Of a DNA stretch of 64,000 nt, positions 25,709-36,545 are shown piece by piece (the stretch's first letter is position 1; each line of letters opens with the position of its first letter). A program made the position numbers and the translations under genes. Below the pieces are notes generated by a model, which was not told the DNA's origin, searched no databases, and saw only the letters and a list, made by a program, of their open reading frames with translations. This DNA is from Algiphilus sp022763315 (GTDB lineage: Bacteria; Pseudomonadota; Gammaproteobacteria; Nevskiales; Nevskiaceae): the NCBI RefSeq assembly GCF_965249985.1, contig NZ_OZ252280.1; one strand, 5' to 3'.

Positions 25709-27075
25709 CCGCACAGGCGCTCGAGTTCGTCGAGCGCCTCGCTGGTATAGACCGCCAGCCGCTGCATGCTGGGCAGCGTGTCGCGGCAGCCGGTGAAGCC
25801 GAAGTTGAGCGTATCGACGTAGCTAACACAGGTGATATTCAGACCCTGTCCGTGCGAGACGAGGGAGACGGGGTACATCGCCTCCAGTCGTGCGCCGCCG
25901 ATGTACAAGGTCTCCTTGGGGCCGGGCACATTGGAGATGGCGAGGTTGAACATCGGCGGCGTGCGCCCACCCAGATGCATCAGCAGCTGCCAGATGTAAG
26001 GCCCCATCAACAGCATGGTGTACTGATCCAGCGCCTCCTTGGGGAGCGCCTGCAGATGCTTCTTGGCGCGATCGGTGGACGCCACGATGGCTTCCAGACG
26101 CTTGCGCGGATCGGCGATATCGGTGGCCAGCGACGAGATGATGAAGCTGATGGCCGTGCCGACCGCGACATCGTCCTGCGGACGGATCGACACCGGAATG
26201 CCGGCGGTCAAGGATCGTCTCGGCAGCTGGTTGGCTTCCTTCAGATAGCGGCGCAGCGACCCTGCACAGATGGCGAGGACCACGTCATTGATGGTGCCGC
26301 CGCAGCCTTCGGCCACCTTCTTGAGCCGGCGCATGTCGTACTGCTGGGTGGCGAAGCGACGCTGCGCTGAAATGCGCTTGTTGAGCACCGAGCGCGGCGC
26401 GTCAAAAGGCGCCACCTGAGGGTCGCCATCGCTGGAACCGGCGCGATAGGAGTTGACCAGCGCCCGCGTCGCCGACGGAATGCCGCTGGCGAAGCCGCGC
26501 AGACTCGGCGTTGCCAGCGCGGCGCTGGACGCGGTTCCCGTGTCGCGCTTCTTGCCGTAATCGGCGCCCACGCTCCAGGGCGGGCGAAAGGGCGCGGACG
26601 GGTCCGTGCTCATCGCGCGTTGCACCATGCGCATGCCGCCCACGCCATCCACCAGCGCGTGGTGCATCTTGGTGTAAAGCGCAAAGCGCCCGCCTTCCAG
26701 GCCCTCGATCAGATGGCACTCCCAGAGCGGACGGGAGACATCCATCGGATGGCTGTGCAGGCGCGAGATGAGCACGCCGAGCTCGCGCTCGCCGCCGGGC
26801 GCCGGCAGCGCTGAATGGCGGAAGTGATAGTCGATGTCGAGATCGTCGTCGCGCTCCCAGGCCGGGAGTACACCGCGCAGCGGCGAGGGCTTGAGACGCA
26901 GATTCCATGGCGGCGCGAAGCTGCGCGAGGCGCGCGCTTCTTCGGACAGCTTGCGCAGAAAATCCTCCGGCGCGTCCTCCGGCAACGAGAAGATCTGCAA
27001 CCCGGCCACGTGCATGGGCGTATTGGCGGTGTCGACGTAAAGCCACGCCGCATCCATGGGCTTGAGGCGTTTCAT
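25705..27075 (-). CDS. Wax ester synthase/diacylglycerol acyltransferase (WS/DGAT) family
   Basis: This 456-residue acyltransferase is of the bifunctional WS/DGAT family, which esterifies fatty alcohols or diacylglycerol with acyl-CoA to form storage lipid. It starts with the usual MKRLKPMDAAWLY and has the active-site HHALVDG at 138-144. The C-terminal NISNVPGPKETLYIGGA block is also characteristic. AGGGAGAAG precedes the ATG. It is divergent from the aldehyde dehydrogenase, with a 147 nt shared promoter region. Together with AlkB it suggests conversion of alkanes to neutral lipid stores. Confidence 0.92.
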   Translation of the reverse strand: MKRLKPMDAAWLYVDTANTPMHVAGLQIFSLPEDAPEDFLRKLSEEARASRSFAPPWNLRLKPSPLRGVLPAWERDDDLDIDYHFRHSALPAPGGERELGVLISRLHSHPMDVSRPLWECHLIEGLEGGRFALYTKMHHALVDGVGGMRMVQRAMSTDPSAPFRPPWSVGADYGKKRDTGTASSAALATPSLRGFASGIPSATRALVNSYRAGSSDGDPQVAPFDAPRSVLNKRISAQRRFATQQYDMRRLKKVAEGCGGTINDVVLAICAGSLRRYLKEANQLPRRSLTAGIPVSIRPQDDVAVGTAISFIISSLATDIADPRKRLEAIVASTDRAKKHLQALPKEALDQYTMLLMGPYIWQLLMHLGGRTPPMFNLAISNVPGPKETLYIGGARLEAMYPVSLVSHGQGLNITCVSYVDTLNFGFTGCRDTLPSMQRLAVYTSEALDELERLCG

Positions 27076-27222
27076 TGTCTTCTCCCTGGCACACGAAAAT
27101 GTGCTTCTGTAGTCGCCACAGTGTAGGCAGCTTGATCAAAAAAGTGCAGATGCTTTCTCCTTGACACCAGGCAATGGCATACTCATTGAACAAGCGTTAA
27201 GGCCGCATTGCAGGAGACTCGC
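27076..27222. promoter_or_regulatory. Divergent promoter region between WS/DGAT and aldehyde dehydrogenase
   Basis: The region is noticeably AT-richer than its surroundings. TTGACA at 27161-27166 is a perfect -35 hexamer on the plus strand, but no good -10 lies 16-18 nt downstream, so it may be activator-dependent. AGGAG at 27212-27216 is the aldehyde dehydrogenase ribosome binding site. Confidence 0.35.
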
Positions 27223-28674
27223 ATGAACAAGGCTGCCCAAGCCCTCGAAACCACCCCCGTCGCCTCGGCGGACCACGACGAAATCCGCCGCATCTTCGCG
27301 CTGCAGCGCGACACCATGCTGGCGTGGCGTCAGTCCACCGCAGAGGAACGTCTGGCCCGCATTCAGCGACTGGTCGACGCGGTCGAAGCGCATACCGACG
27401 AGATCGTCGCGGCCGGCGCCGCCGACTTCCGCAAGCCGGCGGAAGAGGTGCATATCACCGAAATCCTCCCCATCTATATGGAGGCCAAGGACGCCAAGCG
27501 CCACCTCAAGAAGTGGATGAAGTCCAAGAGCGTGCCGCCCACCCGCATGATGCTTGGCACCAAGGCCTACATGCAGTACGAGCCGAAGGGCCGCGCGCTC
27601 ATCATCTCGCCGTGGAACTACCCGCTCAATCTCAGCTTCGGGCCGCTGGTCTCCGCGCTCGCCGCAGGCTGTCCGACGATCATCAAGCCCTCCGAGATGA
27701 CGCCGAACATGAGCGCGCTGATGGCCAAGATCGTGCGCGAGACCTTTGATCCGAGCGAGGTCGCCCTGTTCGAAGGCGAGGTTGACGTCAGCCAGACGCT
27801 GCTCGATCTGCCCTTCGATCACATCTTCTTCACCGGCAGCCCGCAGGTCGGCAAGATCGTCATGGCCGCCGCCGCCAAGCATCTCACCAGCGTCACGCTG
27901 GAGCTCGGCGGCAAGTCACCCACCATCATCGATGAGAGCGCCGACGTCGATCTGGCCGCGCGCACCATCATGTGGGGCAAGTACACCAACAACGGCCAGA
28001 CCTGCATCGCGCCGGATCACATCTATGTGCACAACAGCATCCGCGAGAAGTTCGTGCACGCCGCGGTCGAGACACTGAAGAAGTACTACGGCGATTCGGT
28101 CGAGAAGCACAAGGAATCGCCCTTCCTCGCGCGCATCGTCAATCACAGCCACACGCATCGCATCTCCGGCCTGCTCGACGATGCCAAGACGCGCGGCGCG
28201 CGCGTCCTCTACGGCGACGACGTCGACCACGACGACCGCTACATCGCCCCCACGCTGCTGACCGATCTTCCGGCCGACGCCAAGATCATGGAAGAGGAGA
28301 TCTTCGGTCCGCTGCTGCCCATCATCGGCTATGACGACATCGACGAAGTGATCGGCAAGATCAACGATGCCCCCAAGCCGCTGGCGCTCTACATCTGGAG
28401 CAAGAAGGACGAGAACATCCGCGAGGTCATGCAGCGCACCAGTTCTGGCGGCGCCTGCATCAATCACGCGGTCGTGCACTTCCTGCACGGCAATCTGCCC
28501 TTTGGCGGCGTCAACAACTCCGGCATCGGCAGCGGCCACGGCGAATTCGGCTTCAAGGCCTTCTCGCACGAGCGCGCCGTGGTGCGCACCCGCTTTATGA
28601 TGGCCCGGCTGTTCTTCCCGCCGTACACCAAGCTGAGCAATGCCATCATCAAGATTCTGCCGCGCAGCATCTAG
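27223..28674 (+). CDS. Aldehyde dehydrogenase family protein (class 3-like/coniferyl-type)
   Basis: This 483-residue NAD(P)-dependent dehydrogenase oxidises aldehydes to acids. Catalytic Cys261 lies in NNGQTCIAPD and the general-base Glu227 in TLELGGKSP; PWNYPLNLSFGPL is the cofactor-binding segment. The C-terminal hydrophobic, basic tail (ARLFFPPYTKLSNAIIKI) resembles membrane-associated long-chain aldehyde dehydrogenases of the ALDH3 group. AGGAG lies 6 nt before the ATG. The context of wax ester synthesis and alkane oxidation favours fatty aldehydes as substrates, although coniferyl aldehyde dehydrogenases belong to the same clade. Confidence 0.9.
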   Translation: MNKAAQALETTPVASADHDEIRRIFALQRDTMLAWRQSTAEERLARIQRLVDAVEAHTDEIVAAGAADFRKPAEEVHITEILPIYMEAKDAKRHLKKWMKSKSVPPTRMMLGTKAYMQYEPKGRALIISPWNYPLNLSFGPLVSALAAGCPTIIKPSEMTPNMSALMAKIVRETFDPSEVALFEGEVDVSQTLLDLPFDHIFFTGSPQVGKIVMAAAAKHLTSVTLELGGKSPTIIDESADVDLAARTIMWGKYTNNGQTCIAPDHIYVHNSIREKFVHAAVETLKKYYGDSVEKHKESPFLARIVNHSHTHRISGLLDDAKTRGARVLYGDDVDHDDRYIAPTLLTDLPADAKIMEEEIFGPLLPIIGYDDIDEVIGKINDAPKPLALYIWSKKDENIREVMQRTSSGGACINHAVVHFLHGNLPFGGVNNSGIGSGHGEFGFKAFSHERAVVRTRFMMARLFFPPYTKLSNAIIKILPRSI

Positions 28675-30973
28675 CGACACACACGAAGTCCGTTCTTCGA
28701 CAGGCCCTGCCTCTGGCGGGGCCTTGTTGTATGCGCTCGGGCTGCTCGCCGGCCTGCTGAGCCCGGTCGCGTCGGCGCAGGCACACCCTGAGGCGCCCCC
28801 GGAGACGCCTCGCCAAACGCTGGTGGAACAACTGCACGGCGTCACCGTCGCGGACCCGTACCGCTGGCTGGAAAAGACGGAGGCCGCCGACGTCCAGGCA
28901 TGGGTGACGGCACAGAACGCCTATAGCGCCTACCATCTCGACGGCCTGCCCCTGCGCGACGCCTTCGCCCAGCGCCTCGAAGCCATCTGGGATTATCCGC
29001 GACGCGGCCTGCCGCAGATCGCCGCCAGTGACGCCCGGGTCTATGAAGCCAACAGCGGTCTGCAGGAGCAACCGGTGCTCTACTGGCAGGCGAGTGCGGA
29101 AGCCGAGGCCCGCGTACTGCTCGACCCGAATGCCTTGGCGGATGACGCGCCCGTGTCGGTGGGGGAATACGCCCTGTCGCCGGATGGCCGGCTGCTCGCC
29201 TACACGCTGTCGCAGTCGGGTTCGGATTGGCGGACGCTGCGCATCCGGCGCACCGACACTGGCGAGGACCTGGCCACGCGCATTCCCCGCGTCAAGTTTT
29301 CCTCGCTGGCGTGGACAGCCGACAGCAAGGGCATTTTCTACGCCCGCTATCCTGCAGCGCCGGCGAACGCCGATCCCTTGTTCGATCCCCTGGCGCACCA
29401 GAGTCTGCGCCTGCACCGTTTGGACGCGGAGGGCGGCGGCACGGACCGTGTGGTCCGGCAGGCGCCCGAGCATCCGCGACGGGGCTTCAGCGCGCAGACC
29501 TCGGAGGACGGACACTGGCTGTGGATTGCCGCCTGGGAAGGCACGCGCCACAACCTACTCTCGGCGCAGCGCATCGATGCGGCCGGTCGCGCCACAGGGG
29601 CCGACATCCCATTGGTGACGCGCTTGCAACACGACTATGCGGTGGTCGGCCATCAGAATGCGACGGTCTTTGTGCTGACCGATGACGGCGCAGCGCGTGG
29701 CCGGATCGTCGCCATTGACCTGAAGGCCCCGCAGCGACGCCATTGGCGGACTGTGGTACCCGAAGGCGAAGAAGTCCTGCGCGACGCCCGCATGGTCGGC
29801 GGTCGGCTGGTGGTGCACGCGCTGCGCGATGCCGCCTCGGTCCTGCGCGTGGTGTCCCTGCAAGGCGACGCCATGGAGACGATTCCGCTCGGGGGCCTGG
29901 GCACGGTGACCGGCCTGAGCGGACGTCAGGACCAGTCCGCGCTGTACTACGGATTCAGCACGACCACCGTGCCCACCCGCAGCTATCGGCTCGACCTGTC
30001 GGAGACGCCGCTGACGCCCGTCCTGGTGCACGCGCCGCCACCGCGCTTTGATGCAGCCTCGGTCGTCACCAGCCGTGCCTTCGCCACGTCCCGCGACGGC
30101 ACGCGCATCCCGGTACTGCTCACCCATCGCCGCGATCTCGATCTGGACCGCACCCACCCCACCATTCTCTACGGCTATGGCGGCTTCAATATTGCCCTGA
30201 CCCCGCGCTTTTCGACCCGCGCAGCAGCGTGGGTGGATGCGGGCGGCATCTGGGCCGTGGCCAATCTGCGCGGTGGCGGCGAATACGGCACGCCCTGGCA
30301 CGAGGCCGGCATCCGCGAGAACAAGCCGCAGACCTTCGACGACGTCATTGCCGCGGCGGGCTGGCTGATCCACAACGGCTACACGCGCAGCGAGCAGCTG
30401 GCGCTGCACGGCGCCTCCAATGGCGGCATGGTGGTGGGTGCGGTGGTCAATCGGCGTCCCGACCTGTTCGCGGCCGCGGTACCCGCGGTGGGCGTCATGG
30501 ACATGCTGCGTTTCCATCGTTTCAGCATCGGCTGGGCGTGGAAGCCGGACTACGGCGATCCAGAGAATGCCGAGGATTTCGCGGTGCTGCGCAGCTATTC
30601 GCCGTACCACAATATCCGGCCGGACACGGACTATCCGGCAACGCTCATCACGACGGCCGACCACGACGACCGCGTCTCGCCGGCGCACAGTTACAAATAC
30701 GCCGCCCGCCTGCAGTGGGCGCAGTCGGGAACGGCGCCGATCCTGCTGCGCGTAGAGCGCGAGGCCGGACACGGCGCCGGAAAGGGCACGCAGCAGCGCA
30801 TCGCCGAAGCGCGTGACGTGCTTGCCTTCAGTGCCCACTTCACTGGATTGGCAGTCGCCGCGGACGCAGCAGCGGACTGGAAGCCGCTGCTGCCCTGCGT
30901 CGCAATCAGCCGCCTCGGCAAGCGCGCGCGGCTTGCAGGCGTGCCGGCCCCTATTGGAACATGGCCGCCATGA
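28640..30973 (+). CDS. Prolyl oligopeptidase family (S9A) serine peptidase
   Basis: This 777-residue exported peptidase has an N-terminal beta-propeller (about 100-460) and a C-terminal alpha/beta hydrolase domain. The nucleophile is Ser593 in GASNGGM; the acid is in TTADHDDRVSP and the base in EAGHGAG. It should cut short peptides after proline or related residues. A hydrophobic stretch (LLYALGLLAGLLSPVASAQA) looks like a signal. The only ATG upstream is 28640, inside the dehydrogenase gene; TTG 28724 or 28727 are alternatives directly after a terminator-like hairpin. About 40 residues after the usual family end form an unusual C-terminal extension. Confidence 0.88.
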   Translation: MPSSRFCRAASSDTHEVRSSTGPASGGALLYALGLLAGLLSPVASAQAHPEAPPETPRQTLVEQLHGVTVADPYRWLEKTEAADVQAWVTAQNAYSAYHLDGLPLRDAFAQRLEAIWDYPRRGLPQIAASDARVYEANSGLQEQPVLYWQASAEAEARVLLDPNALADDAPVSVGEYALSPDGRLLAYTLSQSGSDWRTLRIRRTDTGEDLATRIPRVKFSSLAWTADSKGIFYARYPAAPANADPLFDPLAHQSLRLHRLDAEGGGTDRVVRQAPEHPRRGFSAQTSEDGHWLWIAAWEGTRHNLLSAQRIDAAGRATGADIPLVTRLQHDYAVVGHQNATVFVLTDDGAARGRIVAIDLKAPQRRHWRTVVPEGEEVLRDARMVGGRLVVHALRDAASVLRVVSLQGDAMETIPLGGLGTVTGLSGRQDQSALYYGFSTTTVPTRSYRLDLSETPLTPVLVHAPPPRFDAASVVTSRAFATSRDGTRIPVLLTHRRDLDLDRTHPTILYGYGGFNIALTPRFSTRAAAWVDAGGIWAVANLRGGGEYGTPWHEAGIRENKPQTFDDVIAAAGWLIHNGYTRSEQLALHGASNGGMVVGAVVNRRPDLFAAAVPAVGVMDMLRFHRFSIGWAWKPDYGDPENAEDFAVLRSYSPYHNIRPDTDYPATLITTADHDDRVSPAHSYKYAARLQWAQSGTAPILLRVEREAGHGAGKGTQQRIAEARDVLAFSAHFTGLAVAADAAADWKPLLPCVAISRLGKRARLAGVPAPIGTWPP
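28703..28729 (+). terminator. Terminator-like hairpin after aldehyde dehydrogenase
   Basis: A 9-bp stem (GGCCCTGCC, loop TCT, GGCGGGGCC, one G-U pair) at 28703-28723 is followed by TTGTTGT. It lies 28 nt after the dehydrogenase stop but inside the longest reading of the S9A gene. Confidence 0.5.
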
Positions 30974-32013
30974 TGACGATACGGCGATTGCTGCCCCGTA
31001 CGCTGGCCATCCCCTTTCTGCTGATGGCTTGCACCTCAGTGGCGGCCGAGGGATGGCGCGCCGAGCGGGTGACAGGCCCGGTGGTAAGCACCTCCGGAGA
31101 GCAGCTGGCGGATGGCGCACCGCTGGCGACGGACGCCCGCCTGCAGCTGCAGAAAGACGGCGCCCTGACGCTCTGGCGCGCCGGTACGCGCCTGAGGCTG
31201 CGCGGTCCCGCCGCGCTCGCGCTGTTCCCGGCCGATCGGCCCGAGGTGGCGCGCGTGCAATTGCGCACCGGCGCCCTGCGCGCCGATGCACCTGCCGGGC
31301 GCGACCTGCGCGTCAACGCCGGCGCACTCCGTCTGCGCCTGGTCAATGCCGAAGCCTGGATGGCGGCGGCGGAGGATGGGGATCGCGTGTGTGCGCTACG
31401 CGGCACCACCCAGGTGCAGGTACCGGACAGCGGTCAGACGCTGATGCTGGATCGCACCGGCGCCTGCCTGCATCGCCTGACGGACGGGACGCTGCTGCAT
31501 GATCGTCCGACACGCGGCGAACTCAATGCACGCCTGGCGCGCGCCGATGGCGGCAGCGATCCAGTGCCGGTGACCTTCACGCCCGCACCGATCCCTCAAG
31601 ACGTTCCGGCTGCGACCATGGCGCCGAAGTCCGCCGCAACGCCAGCGGATGGCGGCAAGGCGTCGGCGGCCAGCGCCGTCGCAAAGCCGACTGCAGCAAT
31701 TGCGGGAGCCGCCGCACCGATACCGCCGCGCAGCGTGGAGCCCGTCGGGCGTGCTGCCCGTCCCGAGCAGTACGACCAAGCGTGGTTCGTCGTGATCGGC
31801 GCCTTTACCGAGAAGGCGACGGCGCAGAAGGTCCTGCGCCAGGATCCCGGAATCGCTCCCAATGAGGGGCATGTCCTGCGTATCGCACGCGGCGGCCTGT
31901 TCCGAGCCGCGGTGGGCCCCTTCCCGGATCGCGCGGCGGCCGAGGCGCGGCGCGCAGCCTTGCTGACGCCCTACCCCAAGGCGTGGCTGCTGCGACCGGG
32001 CGCCCAGCCTTAG
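30961..32013 (+). CDS. Exported protein with FecR-like and SPOR domains
   Basis: This 350-residue envelope protein has a signal sequence ending LLMACTSVAA, which could also be a lipobox (LMAC). Residues 30-170 form a beta-rich FecR-like region (VSTSGEQLADGAPL, RTGALRADAPAG). A Pro/Ala/Lys-rich linker (about 200-260) follows, then a C-terminal SPOR-like domain (WFVVIGAFTEKATAQKVL to AAVGPFPDRAAAEARR) that should bind glycan-stripped peptidoglycan at septa. It overlaps the S9A peptidase gene by 13 nt. ATG 30961 is chosen; ATGs 30970 and 30973 are alternatives. The specific function is unknown. Confidence 0.72.
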   Translation: MAAMMTIRRLLPRTLAIPFLLMACTSVAAEGWRAERVTGPVVSTSGEQLADGAPLATDARLQLQKDGALTLWRAGTRLRLRGPAALALFPADRPEVARVQLRTGALRADAPAGRDLRVNAGALRLRLVNAEAWMAAAEDGDRVCALRGTTQVQVPDSGQTLMLDRTGACLHRLTDGTLLHDRPTRGELNARLARADGGSDPVPVTFTPAPIPQDVPAATMAPKSAATPADGGKASAASAVAKPTAAIAGAAAPIPPRSVEPVGRAARPEQYDQAWFVVIGAFTEKATAQKVLRQDPGIAPNEGHVLRIARGGLFRAAVGPFPDRAAAEARRAALLTPYPKAWLLRPGAQP

Positions 32014-32160
32014 GCCCGCAGCCAGCCCGCCAACACGCCATCGCGCGCTGGCCCTCTTCTTGCGTTCCACGCGTTGCACCCCCATATAGCGGTGCGACAG
32101 CGGGTGGCTTTCCGGACGCGGAGCACCCAGGTGGCGCGGGCGAGCATGCACGGAGAAGCG

Positions 32161-33060
32161 ATGCGCGAACAGGCGGTGGCGACAAGCACGGGATGGCGGG
32201 GTCGGGTCGAAGGCTTTATCGAGGGCCCTCGCGCGAGCACGGTGATCACGATACTGATTCTGATCAATGCCGTTACGCTCGGCCTGGAAACCGACGCCGA
32301 GATCATGGCCCGCTACGGCGCCCTGTTGCAGACGCTGGACCGCGCCATCCTGATCGTGTTCACGCTGGAGCTGCTGCTGAAGGGCTACGCCCACCGTCTG
32401 GCTTTCTTCCGCTCCGGCTGGAATATCTTTGACCTGCTGATTGTCGGCATCGCCTGGCTGCCTGCCACCGGCCCACTCGCCATCCTTCGTGCCTTGCGCA
32501 TCCTGCGGGTCTTGCGCCTGCTCTCGGTGGTGCCGCAGATGCGCCGGGTCATTTCCGCCATTGGTCACTCCATTCCGGGAATGACCTCGGTGATCGGTGT
32601 ACTGGCGGTGTTCTTCTACGTCTCCGCCGTGCTCGCCACCAAACTCTTCGGCACCCACGCGGACCCCCAGATGCAGGAGTGGTTCGGCTCCATCGGCGCC
32701 TCGGCGTACACCCTGTTCCAGGTGATGACGCTGGAGAGTTGGTCAATGGGTATCGTGCGACCGACCATGGAGATCTATCCGCTGGCCTGGGTGTTCTTCG
32801 TTCCGTTCATCGTCATCACCAGCTTCGCCGTCCTCAATCTTTTCATCGGCATCATCGTCGACGCCATGCAGACCACGCAGCGCGATCCCGGCGAGGCGGA
32901 CAACGTGGTGCAGAAAGCCGTACCGCAGGACGGGACTCAGGCCCTGCAGATGCAACTGGACCGGCTCGAACGGGAGTTCGCGACCCTGCGCCGCCTTTTG
33001 CAGGCCGAGGCGGAAAGGCGCAGCGCGTCCGCAGAGCACGGGAAGGCACCTCCCCCATGA
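32161..33060 (+). CDS. Bacterial voltage-gated sodium channel (NaChBac/NavAb family)
   Basis: This 299-residue protein is a single-domain six-helix ion channel subunit that would form a homotetramer. The voltage sensor S4 is ILRALRILRVLRLL with four regularly spaced Arg. The selectivity filter TLESWSMG (residues 190-197, Glu192) is the same as in NavAb-type sodium channels and unlike potassium channels. A C-terminal coiled coil (about 260-290) follows the S6 helix, as in BacNav proteins. ATG 32161 has GGAG 5 nt upstream; an ATG at 32146 would add five residues. In marine bacteria such channels are linked to sodium homeostasis, pH and motility. Confidence 0.94.
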   Translation: MREQAVATSTGWRGRVEGFIEGPRASTVITILILINAVTLGLETDAEIMARYGALLQTLDRAILIVFTLELLLKGYAHRLAFFRSGWNIFDLLIVGIAWLPATGPLAILRALRILRVLRLLSVVPQMRRVISAIGHSIPGMTSVIGVLAVFFYVSAVLATKLFGTHADPQMQEWFGSIGASAYTLFQVMTLESWSMGIVRPTMEIYPLAWVFFVPFIVITSFAVLNLFIGIIVDAMQTTQRDPGEADNVVQKAVPQDGTQALQMQLDRLEREFATLRRLLQAEAERRSASAEHGKAPPP

Positions 33061-33129
33061 AAGCGGGACACGAGCGAACCGGTGGCTGTGCTACAAAGCT
33101 CCGATTGCTCGTTCGCTCCGGGGGTTTTC

Positions 33130-33936
33130 ATGTCGCACCGTTTTCTGACCGCACTGCTCACCGCCGCCAGTGTCGGCCTGGCCGCACCCGCCTTCGCGGG
33201 CGGCACCGCCACCATCGCCTCGCAAGACCAGTCCATGAGCCTGGAATACGACGGCGACAAGGTCCGCATGAATGTCGGCGGACAATCCGACACCTATATG
33301 CTCATCCGTGATGGCCGCATGTATTCGGTGTCCGGCGATATGGTCTTCGACGCATCCAGCCTGATGCGCAGCTTCGCTGGTCAGGCGCCCGCCCCGAGCG
33401 AAGATGTCGGTGACTTCCACGGTCTCAAGGCCACCGGCCGCAGTGAAACGGTGGCGGGCATCAAGGGCGAGGTCTACGTCATCGACTTCACCGACAGCGA
33501 TGGTCGCCGGCAACAGAAGGAAGCGGTCCTGTCGCGCGACAAGCGTGCGCGCGAAATGCAGCAGGCCTTCATGCGCATGACGGAGGTGATGGCGGAAGCC
33601 ACCAACACCAATACCTCCGGCGCCGCGGAAATGGATGCCGCCCTTGACGGTCGCGGCATCCTGCGCATGGGTAACGAGATGCGCGTGACCGAGATCAGCG
33701 GCAGCGCACCTTCGGCGGCACGCTTTGAACTGCCGGCTGAGCCGCAGTCACTCGGTGGGGGAGGAAGCAAAGGGGAGGGCGGCCTGGGTGCAGCCATCAG
33801 CGGTTTCTTCGGCGACAAGGCGGAACGGCAGCAGGACCGTGCCGCCGATCGGACCGAGCAGGAGATCGATGAGCAAACCGACAAGGCCGCCGACAGCCTG
33901 ATGGACAAAGCCTTCGACAAGCTCTTCGGCAACTGA
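33130..33936 (+). CDS. Exported DUF4412-like protein
   Basis: This 268-residue periplasmic protein has a clear signal peptide (MSHRFLTALLTAASVGLAAPAFA). The middle (about 24-200) resembles DUF4412/LolA-like beta sheets: repeated strands such as MSLEYDGDKVRM, YMLIRDGRMYSV and ATGRSETVAGIKGEVYVID. The C-terminal 60 residues have a Gly-rich linker and a highly charged amphipathic helix (KAERQQDRAADRTEQEIDEQ). The function is unknown. It ends at a strong terminator. Confidence 0.65.
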   Translation: MSHRFLTALLTAASVGLAAPAFAGGTATIASQDQSMSLEYDGDKVRMNVGGQSDTYMLIRDGRMYSVSGDMVFDASSLMRSFAGQAPAPSEDVGDFHGLKATGRSETVAGIKGEVYVIDFTDSDGRRQQKEAVLSRDKRAREMQQAFMRMTEVMAEATNTNTSGAAEMDAALDGRGILRMGNEMRVTEISGSAPSAARFELPAEPQSLGGGGSKGEGGLGAAISGFFGDKAERQQDRAADRTEQEIDEQTDKAADSLMDKAFDKLFGN

Positions 33937-33969
33937 AGCGCGCTCCGTCCTCAGCGCTGTAACGACCTG

Positions 33970-33998
33970 CCCGCGGCCCGCACGGCCGCGGGTTTTTT
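33970..33998. terminator. Rho-independent terminator
   Basis: A perfect 9-bp stem, CCCGCGGCC / GGCCGCGGG with loop CGCAC (33970-33992), is followed by six T (33993-33998). It ends the DUF4412-like transcript and lies at the tail of the convergent gene. Confidence 0.88.
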
Positions 33999-34521
33999 AT
34001 GGGTTGCGCAGCGCAGCGCGGCGTTTCCAGCCCAGCGCATGCAGAGAGGGGACATAGACCTGCTGCCAGGACCCTTCGATGGCCAACAGGATAAGCAGTT
34101 CATCGGCGGCAAGGCGCATGATCGCTGCGCTGTCAGACGAGGGGCTGGCGCGGAGCGTGGTCGCTTCGACCAGGCGGTAGCGCGGCAGATGCGCGGCAAT
34201 CGCTGCGGCCATGTCCGGCGCGCGTCGCACCTTGTCGGCGTCCAGTGCGACCAGGGCGCGCAGCGCCTGCGCCAACGCGGGCGCATCCGGAATCGCCGCC
34301 CAGGCCGCCTCAGCCGGCGCAGCCTCGGCGAAGGTCGGCATTGGGGCACGTTCCATCGCCTTGGGAGCAATGACCGTGTCCTTGTTCTCGTCCGCGCCGA
34401 TCGGAATGAAGATGGTGCCGCGTGTCGGCGGTCGATGCGGCTCCCGCGCCTGCGCGACGCTCAGTGCGCTCGCGCAAAGCGCGCTGGTGAGCGCAATCGC
34501 GATGATGGCGATGCGCGCCAT
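33997..34521 (-). CDS. Exported SH3-like domain protein
   Basis: This 174-residue secreted or periplasmic protein has a signal peptide (MARIAIIAIALTSALCASALSVAQA). The C-terminal 60 residues (YRLVEATTLRASPSSDSAAI to VPSLHALGWKRR) look like a bacterial SH3 domain of the kind that binds cell wall. The middle is Ala-rich. ATG 34521 is chosen because the signal peptide begins there; ATG 34566 would add 15 residues. No specific function is recognised. Confidence 0.62.
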   Translation of the reverse strand: MARIAIIAIALTSALCASALSVAQAREPHRPPTRGTIFIPIGADENKDTVIAPKAMERAPMPTFAEAAPAEAAWAAIPDAPALAQALRALVALDADKVRRAPDMAAAIAAHLPRYRLVEATTLRASPSSDSAAIMRLAADELLILLAIEGSWQQVYVPSLHALGWKRRAALRNP

Positions 34522-34594
34522 GCCCTTGTCTTGCACAGCGACCTCACACGACAACTGAAATCCCATGGTACGTCAGGCGCGACGCACCCGGCCA

Positions 34595-36424
<1,830 letters not shown>

Positions 36425-36545
36425 AGAGATGGTGCGTTGCACAAAAAGGCGATGCATGGTACGCCCAAGCTGCAAAAAGCGCGAGCATTCATTGCAACAT
36501 TCGACTGGCGTGGCATGGTGTGCCCCCTTTCCATGAGCCGATGGA

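Noticed and set aside
29555..31291. Minus-strand open frame opposite the S9A peptidase
   Set aside because: The plus strand encodes the catalytic Ser, Asp and His; the antisense product is Arg/Ala/Gly-rich without features.
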